Shown here in pieces: positions 55,966 through 64,000 of a DNA stretch of 64,000 nucleotides. This stretch comes from Acinetobacter colistiniresistens. Its GTDB lineage: Bacteria; Pseudomonadota; Gammaproteobacteria; Pseudomonadales; Moraxellaceae. Within the stretch, counting starts at the first letter, position 1. Every line of letters starts with the position of its first letter. The translations under genes and the position numbers were made by a program. The stretch spans positions 287,711 to 351,710 of the forward strand of contig NZ_KE340376.1 in NCBI RefSeq assembly GCF_000413935.1, given 5' to 3'. The notes below the pieces were generated by a model. That model was given only the letters and a program-made list of their open reading frames with translations. It was not told the origin of the DNA and ran no database searches.

Positions 55966-56565
55966 ATGATCGCAACCTCAATTGAGCAAATACCCAAGAT
56001 TGTTTGTTTTGATGACAGTCCACGTGGACGTCTACTGCAAGGTGCTGCCTATCTATTTTATAAACAAGGTTATGACAAAACCACGGTTCGTCAGCTCGGT
56101 GAATTTATTGGCATTCAATCGGGTAGCCTGTTTCATCACTTTAAAAGCAAAGATGAGATTCTGGCGACAGTGATGGAACAAACCATTATCTATAACTTCG
56201 CCCGCTTAAAAGAAGCGGCTGAACGCTCAGAAGATCCTGAACAGCAGTTACGTCATCTCATTAAGGCTGAATTACTTTCCATTGCAGGTGATACAGGCGC
56301 TGCGATGGCCGTATTGGTGCATGAATGGTTTGCCCTTTCCAAAGAAAAACAAGACTATCTTTTGAAAATGCGTAATGAATATGAGCAAGTTTGGCTGGAT
56401 GTGATTGAAAAACTACGTGCACTAGGTAAAGTCAAACATGATGCTTTTATCTGGCGTCGTTTGCTCGGCGGTTCGATTTCTTGGACTGTCACGTGGTACA
56501 GACCCGAAGGTAAAGTCAAAATTGATGAATTGACTGACATGGTTTGGGAAATGGCGGTGAAATGA
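55966..56565 (+). CDS. atuR: TetR-family regulator, AtuR-like
   Basis: This 199-residue protein has an N-terminal helix-turn-helix: GRLLQGAAYLFYKQGYDKTT, then VRQLGEFIGIQSGSLFHHFK, the classic TetR recognition block, and SKDEILATVMEQTI. The C-terminal ligand domain is all-helical. It is divergent from atuA with two palindromes in the spacer, the arrangement of the repressor AtuR and its target. Its likely effector is a terpene acyl-CoA. The stop overlaps the following acetyltransferase start (ATGA), so both are made from one message. Confidence 0.8.
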   Translation: MIATSIEQIPKIVCFDDSPRGRLLQGAAYLFYKQGYDKTTVRQLGEFIGIQSGSLFHHFKSKDEILATVMEQTIIYNFARLKEAAERSEDPEQQLRHLIKAELLSIAGDTGAAMAVLVHEWFALSKEKQDYLLKMRNEYEQVWLDVIEKLRALGKVKHDAFIWRRLLGGSISWTVTWYRPEGKVKIDELTDMVWEMAVK

Positions 56566-57071
56566 GTCCAGTCTATTTACGTAAGCCTCAACTCAGCGAT
56601 TTAGCTGAAATCAAACATGCCTACTCAAATAGTATTCATCTACATCGACCGTGGACCTATGCTCCGACTGATTTTGGACACTACCTCGCTCAAGAACACC
56701 GTTATTTTGTCTGCTTAACAGAAAATCACGCCATTGTTGGCACCTTTAATATCTCCAATATTATTCGTGGTCACTTCCATTCTGCTTATTTAGGTTATGA
56801 AGCCTTTTATCCCTATGCAGGTCATGGCTATATGCGACAAGGGCTGCAACTGGTTTTACACGAAGCATTTCAAACACTGAATCTACACCGGCTAGAAGCC
56901 AATATCCAACCTGAAAACCGCCCCTCTATTCGTCTTATCGCAAATGCAGGTTTTATAAAAGAAGGTTTCTCTCGCCAGTACCTACGAGTCGGTGGGAAAG
57001 AATGGAAAGATCATGAACGTTGGGCCATTTTAAATACCGATTGGACCGATAAAAAATATCAAGCCTTCTAA
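56562..57071 (+). CDS. GNAT-family N-acetyltransferase (RimJ/RimL-like)
   Basis: This 169-residue protein has the acetyl-CoA fold of the RimJ/RimL group: AYLGYEAFYPYAGHGYMRQG, then LNLHRLEANIQPENRPSIRL, and IANAGFIKEGFSRQYLRVGG. Its start overlaps the regulator's stop by 4 bases, so it is translationally coupled to the regulator. Such enzymes acetylate protein N-termini or small amines. The substrate is unknown and it has no clear part in terpene breakdown. Confidence 0.88.
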   Translation: MSPVYLRKPQLSDLAEIKHAYSNSIHLHRPWTYAPTDFGHYLAQEHRYFVCLTENHAIVGTFNISNIIRGHFHSAYLGYEAFYPYAGHGYMRQGLQLVLHEAFQTLNLHRLEANIQPENRPSIRLIANAGFIKEGFSRQYLRVGGKEWKDHERWAILNTDWTDKKYQAF

Positions 57072-57188
57072 AATTGATCCCAATTTAAGTACGACACAGC
57101 TTATCGCTCACGTCTAATCGTCTATATTCGTTTCATTAGAAACCTGTTATTGTTGTTAAACATCAAATGATTATAAGAATTAGTAAAA

Positions 57189-57806
57189 ATGAATCCAGTA
57201 CAACACGCCAATATTTCGATGAAGCGTCGTGGGGGCGAGCTTGAAGATTATATTGACATTCATGCTTTAATCGACAGTACCAAAATGCTATGTACCGACA
57301 ATCGTCATCGTATCCTGCATACTTTTTGGGGTGTCCAGGAAGTCATTATTCCGATCTTCGGTCATCACTTCAAAAACAGTGCTGGGAATAGCATTGAGGT
57401 TAAGGATCTGTGTGAAAAAGATCACCTATTGGTTGATTTTCATCACCGCTTTATTCCAACCATTGGCGATTTTGTTGCAGCCATGCAGCATATCCCGACA
57501 GATGGGTTAGCGAAGCGTCTAGAAAAATTTCATGCCGATGTGATTGACGATCCAAAGCTATCAGCAACACTGCTCTCTCCGTTATCGGTGACGGGACAAT
57601 TAAAGTCGCTATTGATCACACACAACAGTTGGTTTATCAATACCATTCTTCCGATGATGGGAAAAGGTGAAGCCAAATTTATTGATTTTGATATTGGTCC
57701 TGATTTCTTTTTCAATCCAATGCGTTTTGAACTCTGGATGGACAATGGCATGGCTGTGCCACCGAGTGCAGCTAAGCTGCAAGAATTAAAAACTAAAATT
57801 GCTTAA
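57189..57806 (+). CDS. DUF6915-like protein of unknown function
   Basis: This 205-residue cytoplasmic protein has NISMKRRGGELEDYIDIHAL, ADNRHRIL-like TDNRHRILHTFWGVQEVIIP, FGHHFKNSAGNSIEVKDLCE and FHHRFIPTIGDFV. The His-rich patches and order agree with DUF6915 proteins, whose role is not known and which often occur in accessory regions. The C-terminal third shows no such pattern. It is 18 bp before the next gene and probably co-transcribed. Confidence 0.65.
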   Translation: MNPVQHANISMKRRGGELEDYIDIHALIDSTKMLCTDNRHRILHTFWGVQEVIIPIFGHHFKNSAGNSIEVKDLCEKDHLLVDFHHRFIPTIGDFVAAMQHIPTDGLAKRLEKFHADVIDDPKLSATLLSPLSVTGQLKSLLITHNSWFINTILPMMGKGEAKFIDFDIGPDFFFNPMRFELWMDNGMAVPPSAAKLQELKTKIA

Positions 57807-57823
57807 CTTAAGGGGAAATAAAA

Positions 57824-58561
57824 ATGAGCAATATCCAATACGTGATTCGTCAAAATGACTTTGCTTACAATGACGAATGGCATCTAACCAACTGCGTTTC
57901 AACTGGGGCAATCAAACAGATTTATACAGATAAAGTTGAAGCAGAAAAGGCCTATAAAAGCTTAGTTGTTGAGGGCTTATATTATGATGAACTCTGTAAC
58001 TATGACATCGGCAATGGTGAAGTAGATGATGAGGTCTACAAAAAACTTGAAGCTTTGGTATTAGAAAAAACGGGCAAAAAATTTGATATCGGAGATGGTG
58101 AAATTCCAAAGCTGAATGAAGATGATGCTTTCGCGTTTGCCCAAATTTCCGGCATTGTCTGGTACCAACTTATAGAAGTCGATGCGGCACAACCGTGCTA
58201 TGTCCTCTGGATCAACTCAGAAGAAGACTATTTTTCTGGCTATGAAACTGGCAGTATTATTTCTAGCCAAGATGAGAACTTCAGTGATGTTTCGTGGCAA
58301 TCCAATATTTATGCGATGGACTATGAGTTCGAAGCCTTGATGGATAAACCCCTTGTAGAGTTAAGCGATAGCCCATTGTTATTAAAACAGTTTATTGAGC
58401 AAACTGCAGATATTCGCTATGACGCTGAAAAAGATAGCATCGAAGGTATCGCACTCGACAACATAAAATTTATTGATATCAAAGCACTTAATTCATTTCT
58501 AAAACAACCCATCTTTGAAATCCGTCAGATTTCTTTAGAAGAATTGGCTGAACTGGAATAA
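57824..58561 (+). CDS. Acidic protein of unknown function
   Basis: This 245-residue protein was not recognised. It is rich in Asp and Glu, lacks signal or membrane segments and has no catalytic motif. Its ribosome-binding site AAGGGG is strong. It follows the DUF6915-like gene closely, so the two may form a small operon, perhaps an immunity-like or scaffold pair; that is only a guess. A bidirectional terminator follows. Confidence 0.65.
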   Translation: MSNIQYVIRQNDFAYNDEWHLTNCVSTGAIKQIYTDKVEAEKAYKSLVVEGLYYDELCNYDIGNGEVDDEVYKKLEALVLEKTGKKFDIGDGEIPKLNEDDAFAFAQISGIVWYQLIEVDAAQPCYVLWINSEEDYFSGYETGSIISSQDENFSDVSWQSNIYAMDYEFEALMDKPLVELSDSPLLLKQFIEQTADIRYDAEKDSIEGIALDNIKFIDIKALNSFLKQPIFEIRQISLEELAELE

Positions 58562-58574
58562 ATTTTAAAATGAA

Positions 58575-58602
58575 AAAAGTGCGGTGTTTTAACCGCACTT
58601 TT
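58575..58602. terminator. Bidirectional terminator between converging genes
   Basis: An 11-bp perfect stem AAAAGTGCGGT/ACCGCACTTTT (58575-58585 with 58592-58602) with a 6-base loop separates the unknown acidic protein gene from the acyl-CoA dehydrogenase gene. Confidence 0.9.
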
Positions 58603-58621
58603 AACGAACAACGGAATAAGT

Positions 58622-59785
58622 TTAATAACCCAATTGCTTACTAATTAAATCCTTCATAATCTCTTCTGCGCCCCCACCAATCATATTCACCTTCACTTCA
58701 CGATAGATTCGTTCAGATTTGGTACCGCGCATAAAGCCCATACCTCCGAGCGTTTGTACCGCAGCATCGGCACAAAATTGCATGGTTTGAGTCGCAACAT
58801 TCTTCAGCATACAAATCTGGGCGATCAGTTCACTGCCCTGCAATTCAGGCTTACCCAAGCGATAAGCTGTATCCTCAAGTAAAGCACGGGTTGCGGTCAG
58901 ACGAGTGGCCATGTCCACCAGCTTATGACGCATGACCTGATGATCGACCAGACGCTTGCCAAAGGTTTGGCGTTGCTGTGCCCAATCCAATGCTTCCTCA
59001 TAACAAGTCAGGGCAAAACCATAACTACTGGCCGCGAGAAAAAAACGTTCCATATTAAAGTTATTCATAATCACCAGAAAGCCCATATTTTCAGGACCTA
59101 ATAAATGGCTAGCAGGTACTTTGACATTCTCAAAATGCAAATGTGCGGTATCTGATGCCCACCAACCCATTTTATCCAGTTTGGTTTTGCTGATCCCTAC
59201 ACTATGTGCATCTATGAGAAGCATGGATATACCATTTGCCCCTTTCGCATGCAGATCAGTACGCACTGCCACTGAATAATAATCCGCTCGCATCCCTGAA
59301 GTGATAAAGGTTTTTTCACCACTCACCAGAAAATAATCACCTTCACGCACTGCCTTGGTTTTAAGTGAAGCGACATCTGAACCACCTCCTGGCTCAGTAA
59401 TCGCCAATGCCGAGATCTTTTCACCTGATAAAATCTGAGGCAGCACCTGAGCTTTGACCACTTCATTGGCAAAGTGCTGGATGGGTGGCGCGCCAATGGT
59501 ATGTGAAAGTAAGGAAGCAGCTAGACCACCCGAAGCACATTTTGCTAACTCAATCGAAGATAACAACGTATAAAATGCATCTGTACCCGCAATTCCACCA
59601 TATTGCTCTTCAAAACCTAATCCCAACAAACCAATATCTGCAGCTTTCTTATAGAGCTCTCTAGGAAAAGTTTCGCTTTCATCCCATTCATTGATAAAAG
59701 GCGAAATTTCTTTTTCAACAAAACGTCGAATACTCTTGGCAAATTCAAGATGCTGCTCGTTATAGTACAAAGGATTAAGGTGCAT
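58622..59785 (-). CDS. Acyl-CoA dehydrogenase outside the atu run but with the same operator
   Basis: This 387-residue flavoenzyme carries ITEPGGGSDVASLKTKAVRE, FGKRLVDHQVMRHKLVDMA, ALQTLGGMGFMRG-like AVQTLGGMGFMRGTKSERIY and the C-terminal MIGGGAEEIMKDLI. It differs clearly from atuD, so it is a second dehydrogenase rather than a copy. Upstream lies a palindrome of the atu type, which predicts induction with the atu genes. It might act on a later acyl-CoA of the chain, for example after removal of the branch. Substrate unknown. Confidence 0.85.
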   Translation of the reverse strand: MHLNPLYYNEQHLEFAKSIRRFVEKEISPFINEWDESETFPRELYKKAADIGLLGLGFEEQYGGIAGTDAFYTLLSSIELAKCASGGLAASLLSHTIGAPPIQHFANEVVKAQVLPQILSGEKISALAITEPGGGSDVASLKTKAVREGDYFLVSGEKTFITSGMRADYYSVAVRTDLHAKGANGISMLLIDAHSVGISKTKLDKMGWWASDTAHLHFENVKVPASHLLGPENMGFLVIMNNFNMERFFLAASSYGFALTCYEEALDWAQQRQTFGKRLVDHQVMRHKLVDMATRLTATRALLEDTAYRLGKPELQGSELIAQICMLKNVATQTMQFCADAAVQTLGGMGFMRGTKSERIYREVKVNMIGGGAEEIMKDLISKQLGY

Positions 59786-59852
59786 ATTCTGCTTCCTAGC
59801 AATTATTGATCATTGTTTACTGAATGAACACTAAAGTAGCAAAAGCAGAAAA

Positions 59853-59870
59853 ACCAAGCAAGCGCTTGGC
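59853..59870. promoter_or_regulatory. AtuR-type operator in front of the outlying dehydrogenase
   Basis: ACCAAGCAAGCGCTTGGC shares CCAAGC/GCTTGG arms and spacing with the atuA and atuB sites. It is 68 bp before the dehydrogenase start. Confidence 0.7.
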
Positions 59871-59918
59871 AAAATTAAAGATTAAAAAACATCTCAAAAG
59901 GGTCATCGAGTCATAAAA

Positions 59919-60482
59919 CTATATTTTTAATCGACCACGAAATCCGCGGGTCGCATAATAAGATTGTGCGCCGTTGTGATAGGTAAAAACACGGCCATAA
60001 CGGCTATCACAAAAAATTGCACCGCCCAATTTACGTACATCCTCAGGCGTTTTGACCCAACTTGAGGTTTTTAAATCAAAATGTTCAACCGATTGTAATT
60101 GCTTATATTGTTCTTCCGTGAGTAATTCAATTCCAATCACTTCCGCAACTTCAACCGCATTGTTTTCGGGCTTATGTTCTTTACGTGCATCCAAAGCAGC
60201 ACGATCATAACAAAGGCTTCTACGCCCTTTGGGTGTTTCCACGGCACAATCATAAAACACAATTTCAGATGATTTTGAATCAAATGAAACCACATCTGGC
60301 TCTCCACCAGTATCTTCCATTTGATTGAGTGACCATAACTTTTCTGGCTGCTGTTGTAATCGATCTTCAATATCAGCCCAATTCAAGTCTTTATGACGAT
60401 GCATATTTTTTTGAAAACGCTTTTTTAATCCGTCTAGTAGTGCTGCAACTTGTTCTGGATCTAACTTTTTATGCTTGGTCAT
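59919..60482 (-). CDS. DUF4256 protein
   Basis: This 187-residue cytoplasmic protein has ALLDGLKKRFQKNMHRHKDL and then WADIEDRLQQQPEKLWSLNQ, followed by EDTGGEPDVVSFDS, FYDCAVETPKGRRSLCYDR, and the C-terminal GGAIFCDSRYGRVFTYHNGA and YYATRGFRGRLKI. This matches the DUF4256 family in length and pattern; its function is not known. It follows the small GFA-family gene by 22 bp on the same strand. Confidence 0.75.
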   Translation of the reverse strand: MTKHKKLDPEQVAALLDGLKKRFQKNMHRHKDLNWADIEDRLQQQPEKLWSLNQMEDTGGEPDVVSFDSKSSEIVFYDCAVETPKGRRSLCYDRAALDARKEHKPENNAVEVAEVIGIELLTEEQYKQLQSVEHFDLKTSSWVKTPEDVRKLGGAIFCDSRYGRVFTYHNGAQSYYATRGFRGRLKI

Positions 60483-60504
60483 TTTTGTTCTCTAGATTTG
60501 ATGA

Positions 60505-60852
60505 TTACACCGAACGTCCATCAAAATGATTAATCTTGATGCTTTCCAAATCTAAATCTTCGATACACCTGATATTAAGGGCATACATTTTATTGCCTTT
60601 AGGATCAACGCCAACTGCATAAGGATGAATGCCACAGCTCGTGCAGAAATGATGATCGATCACATGTTTATTAAATTGATAACTCGCTGATGCATCTTCT
60701 TGGACTGAAATATCAACCTGATCCGTAGGTAAAAACCATAATAACGAGCCTTTTCTTTGACAAATCGAACAGTTACATGACAATGCCTCGGTTAACTCCC
60801 CCTGTACAACAAAGGAGATTTTTCCGCAGTGACAACTTCCCTTATATTCCAT
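60505..60852 (-). CDS. GFA-family zinc protein
   Basis: This 115-residue protein has the full set of zinc cysteines of the glutathione-dependent formaldehyde-activating family: GSCHCGKISFVVQGEL, LSCNCSICQRKGSL and HFCTSCGIHPYAVG. Members bind two zinc ions and are mostly of unknown substrate. Upstream of and probably co-transcribed with the DUF4256 gene. Confidence 0.9.
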   Translation of the reverse strand: MEYKGSCHCGKISFVVQGELTEALSCNCSICQRKGSLLWFLPTDQVDISVQEDASASYQFNKHVIDHHFCTSCGIHPYAVGVDPKGNKMYALNIRCIEDLDLESIKINHFDGRSV

Positions 60853-60941
60853 TTTCTTTTCCTTTTTTAATTTTTATCTAGTATTAGTACATTGCTTATA
60901 AAAGTTCAAATGTGATTCTGTTAATCAATACTTAGACAGGG

Positions 60942-61334
60942 CTACCTCCAGAAATGTTGGCATTGTTGACACTTAGTTCCATGTTTATAAAAAAATAACG
61001 GAAAACCAAGTAATAAGAAAACTAAATATGCAGGCCGCTTCCCTTCTGTATAAGACTTTATATCTGTGCTTCCGCAATTAGGACAACTTTCACTTGCTCC
61101 AAACTGATGTTCTAATTCTTGGCTAAAGTCTTGTGCCAGTAACGCTTTCGCTTCATCTGCATAATGCTCAGGAACTAATAAGCGAACCCCACCTAAAGCA
61201 TTGGAGTAAAGCCAATCCATATTAATGGTATGTTCATTTTCAATACGAGCTGGAATCTCAGCTGCTTCTAATTGCGTTTTAGCAATCTGAGCTTCATAAG
61301 GAAATGAAAAGCTTTGTACTACGATCCAAGCCAT
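60942..61334 (-). CDS. DUF2007 protein with zinc ribbon and membrane segment
   Basis: This 130-residue protein has an N-terminal DUF2007 domain (SFSFPYEAQIAKTQLEAAEI and ALGGVRLLVPEHYADEAKAL). A ribbon formed by CPNCGSTD and CQQC follows, and between the two Cys pairs a hydrophobic stretch (AYLVFLLLGFPLFFY, about residues 102-116) could lie in the membrane. Function unknown; such proteins are sometimes linked to signalling. It lies just after the 5S rRNA terminator. Confidence 0.8.
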   Translation of the reverse strand: MAWIVVQSFSFPYEAQIAKTQLEAAEIPARIENEHTINMDWLYSNALGGVRLLVPEHYADEAKALLAQDFSQELEHQFGASESCPNCGSTDIKSYTEGKRPAYLVFLLLGFPLFFYKHGTKCQQCQHFWR

Positions 61335-61379
61335 ATCAGAAAGCCCATAAAAAACTCAGTATATAAAATTACACACGAT

Positions 61380-61412
61380 AAAAAACACCCCCTAACGTTA
61401 GTTAGGGGGTGT
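61380..61412 (-). terminator. Terminator of the rRNA operon
   Basis: A 12-bp perfect stem ACACCCCCTAAC/GTTAGGGGGTGT (61385-61396 with 61401-61412) with a 4-base loop is followed by T's on the minus strand, directly behind 5S rRNA. Confidence 0.93.
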
Positions 61413-61423
61413 TCGTATTTAAA

Positions 61424-61538
61424 AGCTGGCGATGACTTACTCTCACATGGCAAGTGCCACACTACCATCAGCGCTAAGAGGTTTCACTTCTGAGTTCGGG
61501 AAGGGATCAGGTGGTTCACTCTTGCTATTGTCGCCAGC
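61424..61538 (-). rRNA. rrf: 5S ribosomal RNA
   Basis: This is a 115-nt RNA, read on the minus strand, starting GCTGGCGACAATAGCAAGAG and ending CATCGCCAGCT. The terminal GCTGGCGA/TCGCCAGC helix closes it. The CCGAACTCAGAAGTGAAAC loop is typical of bacterial 5S. Confidence 0.97.
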
Positions 61539-61711
61539 AAACTGTTGTGGTGCTTTCGGGTCTTATTCATGGTGTATTCATCATATGCCTTACTTACGGT
61601 CCAAAGAGTTATTAACGGATTAGTTAATTGAGTCGGTATTGTAACTAGATTTCACACTAAATCAAGTTATGTATTGAATTTATCTTGAATACAACAACTG
61701 TTTGGGTGTTG

Positions 61712-64000
<2,289 letters not shown>

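Overview
This window is chromosomal DNA from an Acinetobacter-like gammaproteobacterium. The evidence is gene content and order: the glnE-ilvE edge of a lipooligosaccharide outer-core type locus, tgt-yajC-secD-secF, rlmN-pilW-rodZ-ispG-hisS-yfgM-bamB with der next to it, pdxA-rsmA-apaH, and rplM-rpsI followed by sspA-sspB. Base composition is moderately AT-rich and the spacers are rich in A/T. The species cannot be fixed from the sequence alone.

Layout. 1-2900: right end of a surface-polysaccharide locus (cut UDP-glucuronate-epimerase-like gene, glycosyltransferase-like gene) bordered by ilvE. 2.9-7 kb: glnE and a sensor histidine kinase. 7.1-8.9 kb: two very AT-rich genes for unknown membrane proteins beside the 3' end of a tRNA-Leu(CAA) gene, probably accessory. 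9.3-17.8 kb: queA, a LemA cluster with two paralogous membrane proteins, tgt, yajC, secD and secF. 17.9-21 kb: a divergent Asp/Glu (hydantoin) racemase and NCS1 transporter pair, the transporter overlapping the 3' end of a phosphopantetheinyl transferase on the other strand. 21-36 kb: housekeeping genes, nearly all on the minus strand. 36-39.5 kb: rplM-rpsI and an ssp operon. 39.9-42.4 kb: a four-gene cassette of a Ras-like GTPase, two Roadblock/LC7-type proteins and a protein with a possible helix-turn-helix segment. 42.8-45.1 kb: a secreted sphingomyelinase-like enzyme and a membrane-anchored lipase-chaperone-like protein. 45.1-59.9 kb: a cluster whose order matches atuR/atuABCDEF (acyclic terpene utilisation), interrupted by a nuclease-helicase gene. 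59.9-61.3 kb: three small genes. 61.4-64 kb: 5S and part of the 23S rRNA of an rrn operon read leftwards.

Three things stand out. First, the atu-like cluster carries a family of near-identical palindromes (CCAAGCRNNYGCTTGG type). They lie in front of atuB, atuA and an outlying acyl-CoA dehydrogenase, with a weaker copy on the atuR side, and so define a local TetR regulon readable from sequence. Second, the GTPase/Roadblock cassette resembles the actinobacterial conservons and the MglA/MglB polarity switch, but has its own composition. Third, a DUF2075-type protein with a PD-(D/E)XK-like nuclease end and an SF1 helicase core, a defence-like architecture, sits between atuA and atuB.
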